From Arthrobacter_D sp015752045 (GTDB lineage Bacteria > Actinomycetota > Actinomycetes > Actinomycetales > Micrococcaceae): a stretch of 64,000 nucleotides of DNA. This document shows positions 7,981-15,936 of the stretch, piece after piece. Below the pieces are notes generated by a model, which saw only the letters and a list, made by a program, of their open reading frames with translations, ran no database searches and was not told where the DNA came from. Position 1 is the first letter of the stretch; every line of letters begins with the position of its first letter. The stretch spans positions 186,001 through 250,000 of the forward strand of contig NZ_JADOUS010000004.1 of the NCBI RefSeq assembly GCF_015752045.1, read 5' to 3'. The position numbers and the translations under genes are program-made.

Positions 7981-8883
7981 ATGTCGCCACCCGCCTATCC
8001 GGCCCTCTCCTACGAGCTGTACCCGCCGCGGAACGCCGCAGCGGAGGACTCCCTGTGGACGACCATCCGCCGGCTCGAGGAGACGCGGCCCGATTTCGTC
8101 TCGGTGACCTACGGCGCGGCCGGACACAACCGGGATGCCGCGTTCACCCTCCTGCGGCGCCTGCTCGCGGAGACCACGCTGAAGCCGCTGGCCCACCTCA
8201 CGTGCGTCGGCACCAGCAGGGACGACCTCACCGCGATCATCGACCGGATGATCGGCGGAGGAGTGCGCGGCATCCTCGCCCTGCGCGGGGATGCGCCGGA
8301 GGGGGACGGACCCGACCCGGACGGGGTCGAGCACGCTGACGGCCTCATCCGGCTCATCCGTGACGTCGAGGCCGGGCGGACCGCGCAGCTCGCGGCCGGC
8401 CGCATCTCGGTGGGCGTCGCGGCGTACGCGACCCGCCACCCCGATTCGCCGAACGTGGAGCAGGACATCGAGGTGCTCCTGGCGAAGGAGGCCGCCGGTG
8501 CAGACTTCGCGATCACCCAGGTGTTCTTCCAGCCCGCCGACTACTCCCGGCTCATCACCCGCGCGCGCCGTGCAGGGGTCACCATCCCGATCATCCCCGG
8601 CGTCATGCCGCTGACGAGCACCCGGCGGCTGGAGAGGCTGAGCAGCCTCGCGGGCGTCGACGTCGACGACGCCCTGTGGGCCCGGCTGGAGGGAGCCCGT
8701 ACCGACGGCGAGCGCCGTCGCGTGGGCGTCGCGGCCACCGTCGAGCTCGCCCGGGCGGCCCTGGACGACGGCGCCCCCGGCCTGCACCTCTACACCTTCA
8801 ACGAGCATGCGGCCGCATTGGACGTCCTCGACGCGCTCCAGCTGGAGCGGCCGCCCGAGGCAGGCCTCGCCGCGTCCCTCTAG
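7981..8883 (+). CDS. metF: Methylenetetrahydrofolate reductase
   Basis: 300-residue (beta/alpha)8 flavoenzyme that reduces 5,10-methylene-THF to 5-methyl-THF, the methyl donor for methionine synthesis. Family landmarks present are SYELYPPR at the start, FVSVTYGAAG, the ILALRGD loop, the AAYATRHPDS region and the Q-x-F-F (TQVFF) segment followed by IPIIPGVMPL. The length is normal. A GATGAGGA site precedes the ATG. No methionine synthase gene accompanies it. Its TAG shares bases with the stop of the convergent LysR gene (CTAG at 8880-8883). Confidence 0.93.
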   Translation: MSPPAYPALSYELYPPRNAAAEDSLWTTIRRLEETRPDFVSVTYGAAGHNRDAAFTLLRRLLAETTLKPLAHLTCVGTSRDDLTAIIDRMIGGGVRGILALRGDAPEGDGPDPDGVEHADGLIRLIRDVEAGRTAQLAAGRISVGVAAYATRHPDSPNVEQDIEVLLAKEAAGADFAITQVFFQPADYSRLITRARRAGVTIPIIPGVMPLTSTRRLERLSSLAGVDVDDALWARLEGARTDGERRRVGVAATVELARAALDDGAPGLHLYTFNEHAAALDVLDALQLERPPEAGLAASL

Positions 8884-9812
8884 GCCGACGTCGTGTGCCG
8901 GGGCCCGATGCTCTGGCTGCGGAGGATCTCGGCCAGGTGGTCCAGGAAGAGCCGCACCCGGGCGTCGTCGGCGTCACCGGTGCGCAGCGCGAAGATGCTG
9001 CGGGCGAGCCTGATCTCGGGCACGTCGAGTGCAACGATGCCGTCGGGCCGGTTGACCATGGCCAGCTCGGGCACGAGCGCGGCCCCCAGGCCCGCAGCGG
9101 TGAGCTCGAGGCTCGCGTTGAAGTCGTCGCAGTACGCGCTGATGCGGGGGTGGAGGTTGCAGCTGGCGAAGAGCCGTTCGATCACGGTCGCGTCCGCCGT
9201 CCCGGGGTGGTGCATGATCCACGGCATGTCGGCCAGCTGGTCGGCGCTGACCCGGGCTCCGCTGCGGATGCCCCAGCTCGCGGGCAGGATGACGCGGAAG
9301 TCGTCGTCGCCGATCCACTGGCGGCTGAGGGTCGACGGCCAGGCGAGCCCGGCCTGGCCCACCTGGTAGACGAGCGCGAGGTCGAGGTCGCCTCCGGTGC
9401 GCAGCCCCTGGATGGTGTGGGCGGGCTCACCGACGAACACGCGCAGCGACACACTGAGCCGCTGCCAGTCGGGCATGCGGAGCAGCCTCGGCAGGGCGAA
9501 GGTGGCCAGGCTGGGGAAGATCCCGAGCCGGAGCTCGTGCGCGGGGCCCGACCCGGCGCGGGCGGTCGAGGCCAGCAGCGCGTCGATGTCCGTGAGGACC
9601 TTCGCGGCGTGCCGGGACATGGCGACGGCGGCGTCCGTGGGGACGGCGCTGCGTGCCGAGCGCGTGAACAGGACGGCACCGGTGTCGCGCTCCAGCGCCG
9701 ACATCTGCTGCGACACCGCCGACGCCGTGTACCCGAGGCTGGTCGCCGCGCCACTGAAGGACCCGTGGCGGATCACCTCGAGCAGTGTCCGCAGGTGGAT
9801 CGGGTTCACCAC
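8880..9812 (-). CDS. LysR family transcriptional regulator
   Basis: 310-residue regulator with an N-terminal winged HTH (residues 3-60; 'GSFSGAATSLGYTASAVSQQMSALE' pattern) and a substrate-binding-like effector domain from about residue 90. The start is one of two consecutive GTG codons behind a GGAGG-type site. It is convergent with metF, with overlapping stops, and divergent from the flavoprotein-DUF1365-methyltransferase operon (190 bases between starts). LysR proteins usually control the divergent unit, so the lipid-modification operon is the more likely target; control of metF is the alternative. Confidence 0.88.
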   Translation of the reverse strand: MVNPIHLRTLLEVIRHGSFSGAATSLGYTASAVSQQMSALERDTGAVLFTRSARSAVPTDAAVAMSRHAAKVLTDIDALLASTARAGSGPAHELRLGIFPSLATFALPRLLRMPDWQRLSVSLRVFVGEPAHTIQGLRTGGDLDLALVYQVGQAGLAWPSTLSRQWIGDDDFRVILPASWGIRSGARVSADQLADMPWIMHHPGTADATVIERLFASCNLHPRISAYCDDFNASLELTAAGLGAALVPELAMVNRPDGIVALDVPEIRLARSIFALRTGDADDARVRLFLDHLAEILRSQSIGPRHTTSA

Positions 9813-10002
9813 TTAGCACCCTCCATCCCCGTGGTCCATGCCGGATCGGCCGGCCGGACGTCCTTGTACCAATCCCGCACGTGTGTCACTCCGAACTTCT
9901 CCCGATTCAACGTTGCGACAGGTCTCCACCGTCCGATCCACCGGCTCCCGGTGCCGGTGGCGTGGCTTGGCGCCGAGCCCCCCACCACCAGCAGGAGAAC
10001 AC

Positions 10003-11367
10003 ATGTCCGACGCCGATACGGGTCCCGTCGAGCTTACCCGCGGGACCCCGGACGCCGGCCGACGCCGGGTGGCCGTGATCGGCAGCGGAGTGTCGGGGCT
10101 GACCGCCGCGTGGGTCCTGCGCGGCGGCAGCGCCATCACCCTCTTCGAGGCGGACCACCGGCCCGGGGGGCACGCACATACGCACCGGGTGGATCTCGCG
10201 GACGGCACGACCACGGGGGTGGACACCGGGTTCATCGTCCACAACGACCGTACCTATCCCACGCTGATCCGCCTGTTCGAGGAGCTCGGCGTCCCGACGC
10301 AGGACTCCGACATGAGCATGTCCGTCCGCTGTGACGGCTGCGGCCTCGAGTACGCCGGGGCCAAGGGACGCCGCGGCGTGTTCGCCCGGCCCGGAGTGCT
10401 GCTCCGCGGCCGGTACCTGAGGATGCTGCTGGAGATCCTCCGGTTCCAGAGGTCTGCGCGGGCCCTCCTGCGCAGCGCCGACGCGGATGCGTCCGAGGAG
10501 CTCACCCTCGGCGACTTCCTCCGACGGGGCGACTTCAGCGACTACTTCACCTCCCACTTCACGACGCCCGTCGTCTCCGCCGTCTGGTCCTGCGACCCCG
10601 CCACCGCCCTGGCGTACCCCGCCCGCTACCTCTTCGCCTTCATGGACCACCACGGGATGCTCACCATCAAGAACTCGCCCCAGTGGCGGACCGTGACGGG
10701 CGGGTCCGGCGAATACGTGCGACGCATCGTGGATCGCCTCGACGACGTCCGCCTCGGCACGCCGGTCACGGCGGTCCGGCGGAGCGGCGACGGGGTGCTC
10801 GTGACGAGTACGGACGGCACCGAACTGTTCGACGCCGTCGTGATCGCCACCCACCCCGACCAGGCGCTCGCGATGCTCGGCGACGCCGTCGGGCCCGCCG
10901 CCGGCATCCTCGGCGACATGCCGTATTCCGTGAACACCACGCAGTTCCACACGGACGAGTCCGTGCTCCCGCGCGAACCCGATGCCCGCGCGTCCTGGAA
11001 CTACCGACTGCCCGCCTGCGACGCCACGCCGGACCGCGTCCTCGTGTCCTACGACATGACGCGCCTGCAGCGCCTCGAGGGCCGGACGAACCACCGCTTC
11101 ATCGTGAGCCTGGGCGAGGGCGATCTCGTGGATCCCACGACCGTGCTGAAGACCATGGTGTACGAGCACCCCCAGTACACGCCGTCGTCCCTCGCCGCGC
11201 AGGCCAAACTCGCCGAACTGGGCGACGAGCGCATCGCCCTCGCCGGCGCCTACCACGGGTGGGGATTCCACGAGGACGGCGCGCTCTCGGGCCTCCGCGC
11301 CGCCGAGCGGATCGGCGGCTCGTGGGACGGGAACCCCGCCGCGGAACTCGCCGACGTGCAGGTATGA
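10003..11367 (+). CDS. FAD-dependent oxidoreductase (COG2907 type)
   Basis: 454-residue flavoprotein of the amine-oxidase/phytoene-desaturase fold. A Rossmann start VAVIGSGVSGLTAAW (GxGxxG) and FEADHRPGGHAHT are at the N-terminus, and a C-terminal FAD segment (ALAGAYHGWGFHEDGALSGLRAA) closes the fold. Homologues are repeatedly found beside DUF1365 and CFA-synthase-like genes, as here. The substrate is unknown, but a lipid acyl chain is the reasonable inference. The ATG at 10003 has a CAGGAG site. The last bases overlap the next gene as ATGA, implying translational coupling. Confidence 0.85.
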   Translation: MSDADTGPVELTRGTPDAGRRRVAVIGSGVSGLTAAWVLRGGSAITLFEADHRPGGHAHTHRVDLADGTTTGVDTGFIVHNDRTYPTLIRLFEELGVPTQDSDMSMSVRCDGCGLEYAGAKGRRGVFARPGVLLRGRYLRMLLEILRFQRSARALLRSADADASEELTLGDFLRRGDFSDYFTSHFTTPVVSAVWSCDPATALAYPARYLFAFMDHHGMLTIKNSPQWRTVTGGSGEYVRRIVDRLDDVRLGTPVTAVRRSGDGVLVTSTDGTELFDAVVIATHPDQALAMLGDAVGPAAGILGDMPYSVNTTQFHTDESVLPREPDARASWNYRLPACDATPDRVLVSYDMTRLQRLEGRTNHRFIVSLGEGDLVDPTTVLKTMVYEHPQYTPSSLAAQAKLAELGDERIALAGAYHGWGFHEDGALSGLRAAERIGGSWDGNPAAELADVQV

Positions 11368-12089
11368 GCGCCGTCCTCTACCCGACGACGATCCGGCACG
11401 TGCGGCGCGAGCCCCTGCACAACGCCTTCACGTACCGCAGCTACAGCTGGCTCGTGGACCTCGACGACCTGCCGGTCCTGCCCCGCTGGCTCGCGCCCCT
11501 CGCACGGTTCCTTCCCGAGGACCACCTCGGCGACCCGGCGCGCAGCATCCGCGCGAACGTGGGGGAGTACCTGCGCTCGCAGGGGCGGGACGACGACGGC
11601 GGGCGCGTCACCATGCTCGCCGGCGGGCGCGTGCTCGGCCACGTCTTCAACCCCCTCTCGCTCTTCTGGTGCCACGACCGCACCGGAGCGCTGACCGCCG
11701 TCGTCGCCGAGGTGCACAACACCTACGGCGAGCGGCACTGCTACCTGCTGGACGTCGACGACCGCGGCACGGCGCGGACCGCCAAGCAGTTCTACGTGTC
11801 GCCGTTCAACGCCGTCGACGGCGAGTACGAGATGCGCGTCCCCGAGCCGGGGGAGAAGCTCGGCGTCGCGATCGTGCTGCACCGGACGGACCAGGCGCCC
11901 TTCACCGCGACGATGAGCGGACACCGGCTCCCCGCAACCCCCCGGAACCTCGTCAGGATGGCGCTCGCGGTGCCGGTCGCACCGCTTCGCGTGGTGATCC
12001 AGATCAAATGGCAGGGCATTAGACTCTGGCTTCGGCGGCTGCCCATCAGTCCCAGGCCGCCCCACGAACCCCAGGAGGCAGTTGGATGA
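11364..12089 (+). CDS. DUF1365 family protein
   Basis: 241-residue protein with the DUF1365 hallmarks: an N-terminal HVRREPLHNAFTYRSYSWLVDLD, a central L-A-x-G-R-V-L-G-H-V-F-N-P-L-S segment, Y-G-E-R-H-x-Y and K-Q-F-Y-V-S-P-F. The biochemical role is unknown; the family travels with COG2907 flavoproteins and CFA-like methyltransferases in many bacteria. It overlaps both neighbours by four bases (ATGA at 11364 and 12086), so it is the middle of a tightly coupled operon. Confidence 0.85.
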   Translation: MSAVLYPTTIRHVRREPLHNAFTYRSYSWLVDLDDLPVLPRWLAPLARFLPEDHLGDPARSIRANVGEYLRSQGRDDDGGRVTMLAGGRVLGHVFNPLSLFWCHDRTGALTAVVAEVHNTYGERHCYLLDVDDRGTARTAKQFYVSPFNAVDGEYEMRVPEPGEKLGVAIVLHRTDQAPFTATMSGHRLPATPRNLVRMALAVPVAPLRVVIQIKWQGIRLWLRRLPISPRPPHEPQEAVG

Positions 12090-13366
12090 GCACCACGTTT
12101 GTTCCCTCGAAAGCGGGGATCGACCCGGCCGTGTGGCCGGGCATCGCCGGTGTCCCCAGCGGACCGAGGAACAGGATCGCGGCCGCCGCCGCGGAGAAGA
12201 TCTTCGTGGCTGCGGTGAACACCCTCGAACTGCGCGTCATCTGCGAGGACGGTACGGTGCTGGGCGCGCCCGGGGGCGGCCCCCGGCCGGAGATGCGCAT
12301 CCACCGGCCCGCGGACTTCTACGCCCGGCTGGGCGACAACGGGCTGATCGGGCTCGGCGAGTCCTACATGGCGGAGGACTGGACGGCGTCGGACCTCACC
12401 GAGGTGATGGAGGTCTTCGCCGCGCGGGCCGCGCACCTGGTGCCCGTGCCGCTGCAGAAACTGCGCGGCCTGTACCTGCCGAAGCCGCCCCGCCGGGAGC
12501 GCAACAGCACGGCCAACACGCGCACGAATATTTCGCGGCATTACGATCTCTCGAACGATCTTTTCGCCCTGTTCCTCGACCCGAGCATGTCCTACTCGAG
12601 CGCACTGTTCGACGCGCACGGCAAGGACCTGCTGAACGTCGACTGGGACGATCTGGTGTCCGCCCAGCATCGGAAGATCGACCGGCTGCTGGATCAGGCC
12701 AACGTGGGCCAGGGGACCCGGGTGCTCGAGATCGGCACCGGCTGGGGAGAACTCTCGCTGCGGGCCGCCGGCCGCGGCGCGACGGTCGTCTCGGTCACGC
12801 TCTCCAGCGAGCAGAAGGAGCTGGCCGAGCAGCGCATCGCCGAGGCCGGTCTCTCCGATCGCGTGCGGGTGGAGCTGAAGGACTACCGCCTCGTCGAGGG
12901 GCAGTACGACGCCGTCGTGTCCGTGGAGATGATCGAGGCCGTGGGGCACGAGTACTGGGCGGTGTACTTCCAGACCATCGACCGCGTGCTCGCACCAGGC
13001 GGGCGCGTGGCCATCCAGGCCATCACCCTGCCGCACGAGCGCATGATGGCCACGCGGCGGTCCTACACCTGGATCCACAAGTACATCTTCCCGGGCGGGT
13101 TCATCCCGTCCGTCCGCGCCATCGAGGACGTCACCCACCGCCACACGAGCCTCCGCGTCCGCGAGCGGCTCTCCATGGGGGACCACTACGCGCAGACCCT
13201 GCGCCTCTGGGAGGAACGCTTCCTCGCCCGCCACGACGAGGTCGCGGCCCTGGGCTTCGACGAGACGTTCGAACGCATGTGGCAGTTCTACCTCTGCTAC
13301 TCGCGGGCGGGCTTCCAGGCCGGCTACCTCGACGTGCAGCAGCTGATCTTCGACCGACGGCCCTGA
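12086..13366 (+). CDS. CFA-synthase-like SAM methyltransferase 1
   Basis: 426-residue member of the cyclopropane-fatty-acid synthase family. An N-terminal lipid-binding domain (residues 1-145) precedes the catalytic domain: HYDLSND at 152-158 and SAM motif VLEIGTGWGE near 213-222. Compared with E. coli Cfa, the active-site Cys of the 'YSC' motif is Ser here (Ser172), and the His of 'LLHTIG' is Gln (Gln311), while the Glu of 'MFEHVG' is kept (Glu284). It probably methylates unsaturated acyl chains of phospholipids, but the product need not be a cyclopropane. Coupled by ATGA to the DUF1365 gene. Confidence 0.85.
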   Translation: MSTTFVPSKAGIDPAVWPGIAGVPSGPRNRIAAAAAEKIFVAAVNTLELRVICEDGTVLGAPGGGPRPEMRIHRPADFYARLGDNGLIGLGESYMAEDWTASDLTEVMEVFAARAAHLVPVPLQKLRGLYLPKPPRRERNSTANTRTNISRHYDLSNDLFALFLDPSMSYSSALFDAHGKDLLNVDWDDLVSAQHRKIDRLLDQANVGQGTRVLEIGTGWGELSLRAAGRGATVVSVTLSSEQKELAEQRIAEAGLSDRVRVELKDYRLVEGQYDAVVSVEMIEAVGHEYWAVYFQTIDRVLAPGGRVAIQAITLPHERMMATRRSYTWIHKYIFPGGFIPSVRAIEDVTHRHTSLRVRERLSMGDHYAQTLRLWEERFLARHDEVAALGFDETFERMWQFYLCYSRAGFQAGYLDVQQLIFDRRP

Positions 13367-13424
13367 GCCGTGCACCGGCCGCGCACACGCCGCGGCCGGA
13401 CCAACCCCGATCAAGGAGTTCCCC

Positions 13425-14711
13425 GTGACCGACCTCGACGACGGCGCCGCTGCCGCTACCTCCTCTTTCGATGCGTCCGAGGGGGTCGCCCCGAAGCTCG
13501 CGTCGATCCTCGCCCCGATCGTCGGGGGAGGGCTCCCCGTGCACCTCGTGGCGTGGGACGGGAGTTCGGCCGGGGACCGGGCCCTGCCGGAGGTGCGGCT
13601 CACGAGCCCCAACGCGCTGCGCCGGATCCTCTGGAGCCCGGGGGAGCTCGGGGTCGCGCAGGCGTACGTCACCGGCGAGCTGGACGTCCCCGGCCCGCTG
13701 GAGCAGGCGCTCACGCACCTCTGGACCGTCATAGGGCAGCGCGGCCTGTCCATGCCGCGGCTCACCCCGCAGCTGATCGTCCAGCTGACGAAGGTGGCGC
13801 GCGAGGTCGGGGCCCTCGGCGCTCCGCTGCCCGCCCCGGCGTCGCAGGCGAAGATCAGGGGCCGGCTGCACAGCCTGCTCCGGGACCGCGCGGCGATCAG
13901 CCACCACTACGACCTCTCGAATGACTTCTACGCCCTGATCCTCGACGACCACATGGCGTACTCCTGCGGCTACTGGCTTTCGGAGGACCCCGACTACTCG
14001 CTCGAGGACGCACAGCGGGACAAGCTGGACCTCGTGTGCCGCACGGTGGGCCTCGACGCGCAGCCCGGCCAGCGGTTCCTCGACGTCGGCTGCGGCTGGG
14101 GATCGCTGAGCCTGTACGCGGCGGAGCATTTCGGAGCGAAGGTCACCGGCGTCACGATCTCCCGCGAGCAGAAGGCGTTCATTGACCAGCGGATCGCCGA
14201 GCGCGGCCTCGGCGACCGCGTGGAGATCCGGCTCCAGGACTACCGCGACGTGCGGGACGGCCCGTACGACGCCGTCGCGTCGCTGGAGATGGGCGAGCAT
14301 GTGGGCCAGGAGAACTACGGCACCTACACCTCCACGCTGTTCCGCAATGTGCGGCCCGGCGGCAAGGTGCTCATCCAGCAGATGTCACGCCACGGCAAGC
14401 ACCCCGGGGGCGGGCCCTTCATCGAGTCCTTCATCGCCCCGGACATGCACATGCGGCCGCTGGGGGACACCGTGAACCTGATCGAGGGGGCGGGGTTCGA
14501 GATCCGGGGCGTGCAGGCCCTCCGCGAGCACTACGTGCGGACCATCGACGCGTGGCACGAGCGCTTCGAGGCCAACTGGGACGACGCCGTGGCCATGATG
14601 GGCGAGGAGGTCGCCCGCGTGTGGCGCCTGTACCTGGTGGGCGCGTCGATGACCTTCCGCGACGGCCGCATGGGCGTGGACCAGATCCTGACGCAGCGCC
14701 CGGTCCGGTAG
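13425..14711 (+). CDS. CFA-synthase-like SAM methyltransferase 2
   Basis: 428-residue second CFA-family enzyme, GTG start with an AAGGAG site seven bases upstream, 58 bases after the first. HYDLSND is at 161-167, Cys181 of 'YSCGYW' is present, the SAM motif FLDVGCGWGS is near 218-227 and the Glu of GEHVG (Glu291) is kept. As in its partner, Gln (318) replaces the active-site His of classical Cfa. The two copies are divergent in sequence, so they are paralogues with different steps or substrates rather than a recent duplication. Last gene of the flavoprotein-DUF1365-methyltransferase operon. Confidence 0.87.
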   Translation: MTDLDDGAAAATSSFDASEGVAPKLASILAPIVGGGLPVHLVAWDGSSAGDRALPEVRLTSPNALRRILWSPGELGVAQAYVTGELDVPGPLEQALTHLWTVIGQRGLSMPRLTPQLIVQLTKVAREVGALGAPLPAPASQAKIRGRLHSLLRDRAAISHHYDLSNDFYALILDDHMAYSCGYWLSEDPDYSLEDAQRDKLDLVCRTVGLDAQPGQRFLDVGCGWGSLSLYAAEHFGAKVTGVTISREQKAFIDQRIAERGLGDRVEIRLQDYRDVRDGPYDAVASLEMGEHVGQENYGTYTSTLFRNVRPGGKVLIQQMSRHGKHPGGGPFIESFIAPDMHMRPLGDTVNLIEGAGFEIRGVQALREHYVRTIDAWHERFEANWDDAVAMMGEEVARVWRLYLVGASMTFRDGRMGVDQILTQRPVR

Positions 14712-14764
14712 GCGCTTCTCCCTCCGTTCCGACAGACTCCTCCCGGGCCCGTTCGGTGCGCACG

Positions 14765-14797
14765 TATGGCGGATGTCCGACCGTGACATCCGCCATA
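14765..14797 (+). terminator. 13-bp perfect hairpin after methyltransferase operon
   Basis: TATGGCGGATGTC and GACATCCGCCATA form a perfect 13-bp stem with a 7-base loop. There is no U-run, so it is either a stem-only actinobacterial terminator or a palindromic protein-binding site. Confidence 0.5.
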
Positions 14798-14982
14798 TTC
14801 GTGCCCGCGCGACACGCCGCAGAAACGCGACACGGAAGATTTTCTGCCTGTGCGGAAGTCCTCCACAGACCTGTGGACGACGCTCCCTCGAGACCCCCGG
14901 ATCGGCCCGTTTCCGGGCTTTCCGATCGGCCCGATCTGTGGACATCGTGTGGACTACGACCCCTCCGAATGACATACTTGTA

Positions 14983-14998
14983 ATACATCATCTAGGGG
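14983..14998 (+). promoter_or_regulatory. NrdR box 1 (predicted)
   Basis: ATACATCATCTAGGGG matches the NrdR consensus acaCwAtATaTwGtgt at about 10 of 16 positions and shares CATCTAG with box 2. Its start is 32 bases from that of box 2, about three helical turns, as in known NrdR operators. Confidence 0.6.
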
Positions 14999-15014
14999 TT
15001 GGCATCACGAGGCT

Positions 15015-15030
15015 GCACTAGATGTAGTAT
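15015..15030 (-). promoter_or_regulatory. NrdR box 2 (predicted)
   Basis: Read on the minus strand, ATACTACATCTAGTGC matches the NrdR consensus at about 12 of 16 positions. Exactly 16 bases separate it from box 1. On the plus strand it contains TAGTAT (15025-15030), a possible -10 of the nrd promoter, so NrdR binding would block initiation. Confidence 0.65.
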
Positions 15031-15182
15031 CGAAGGACAGAAACAGCCGCTGGACGGCATGGGTTTGCCAGACGCGGGAATCCCCGGATTTCTTCCCCTT
15101 CCGGGGTCGCGCGCCGCTCATGACACGGCAGCTGTTCGTCGAAAAATCTCGTAAGAGTAGTAGAAGAAAAGGGGACCAGGAC

Positions 15183-15428
15183 ATGACCGTCACGGTGTAC
15201 ACGAAGCCGGCTTGCGTACAGTGCAACGCCACCTACCGCGCTCTGGACAAGAAGGGCATCGCCTACCAGAGCGTCGACATCTCGCAGGACCCGGCCGCTC
15301 TCGAGCGCGTGCGTTCCATGGGGTACATGCAGGCCCCCGTGGTCATCACGGACAACGACCACTGGTCCGGCTTCCGCCCCGACAAGATCAACTCGCTGGC
15401 CGACGCCGCTGTCAGCTCGGTAGCCTGA
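15183..15428 (+). CDS. nrdH: Glutaredoxin-like NrdH redoxin
   Basis: 81-residue thioredoxin-fold electron donor for class Ib ribonucleotide reductase, recycled by thioredoxin reductase. The CVQC active site is at residues 11-14 and the NrdH-specific WSGFRPDKI is near the C-terminus, which separates it from ordinary glutaredoxins. The ATG at 15183 starts the fold directly; the in-frame ATG at 15120 would add an implausible basic extension. First gene of nrdHIEF, downstream of the NrdR boxes. Confidence 0.95.
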   Translation: MTVTVYTKPACVQCNATYRALDKKGIAYQSVDISQDPAALERVRSMGYMQAPVVITDNDHWSGFRPDKINSLADAAVSSVA

Positions 15429-15465
15429 CCGATCCCTCCGGGGATCGCCGGCGAGGCATCCGGAT

Positions 15466-15936
15466 ATGACCACCACCGTGGACAACCGAGGAACCTCCGC
15501 TGAACCGGCTGCGGCCGGGGACGCCGAGGGACCCCTCACCGATGCCCCGCTGATCTACTTCTCGTCGGTCTCCGACAACACCCACCGCTTCGTGAAGAAG
15601 CTGGGGGTCCGGGCCGCCCGCATGCCGCTGCTCACCAAGGAGCCCACCCTGCGGGCAGCCCGGCCGTACGTCCTGGTTCTTCCCACCTACGGGGGGACCA
15701 CCGGCAACGGAGCCGTACCCCGCCAGGTCGTGAAGTTCCTGAACAACCAGCAGAACCGCAGCCTCCTCAGGGGGGTGATCGGGGCCGGTAACACCAATTT
15801 CGGTGAGACCTACTGCCTTGCCGCCGACATCGTCGCCGCCAAGTGCAACGTCCCCGTTCTCTACAGATTTGAAGTCATGGGCACGTCCGAGGACGTGGAC
15901 CGGGTAACCAAAGGATTGGAAGAGTTTTGGACATGA
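15466..15936 (+). CDS. nrdI: Flavodoxin-like ribonucleotide reductase maturation protein
   Basis: 156-residue NrdI. It supplies the oxidant used to assemble the Mn(III)2-tyrosyl radical cofactor of NrdF. The flavodoxin-like features are IYFSSVSDNTHRFV (FMN phosphate loop), LPTYGGTTGNG and GAGNTNFGE. An N-terminal extension of about 28 residues, rich in Ala/Glu, precedes the fold. Its stop overlaps the nrdE start as ATGA at 15933, and it follows nrdH by 37 bases. Confidence 0.95.
   Translation: MTTTVDNRGTSAEPAAAGDAEGPLTDAPLIYFSSVSDNTHRFVKKLGVRAARMPLLTKEPTLRAARPYVLVLPTYGGTTGNGAVPRQVVKFLNNQQNRSLLRGVIGAGNTNFGETYCLAADIVAAKCNVPVLYRFEVMGTSEDVDRVTKGLEEFWT

Larger units (their letters stand above)
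14712..15182. other. Intergenic region between lipid operon and nrdHIEF
   Basis: 471 bases without a gene. It contains a 13-bp hairpin at 14765-14797 that ends the upstream operon, locally lower GC from about 14960, two NrdR-box-like sites (14983-14998 and 15015-15030) and the nrdH leader. A possible start within it at 15120 was rejected in favour of the nrdH ATG at 15183. Confidence 0.7.

Noticed and set aside
6725..7990. 421-codon minus-strand frame opposite the APP1-like gene
   Set aside because: Antisense shadow; composition is typical of complementary GC-rich coding DNA.
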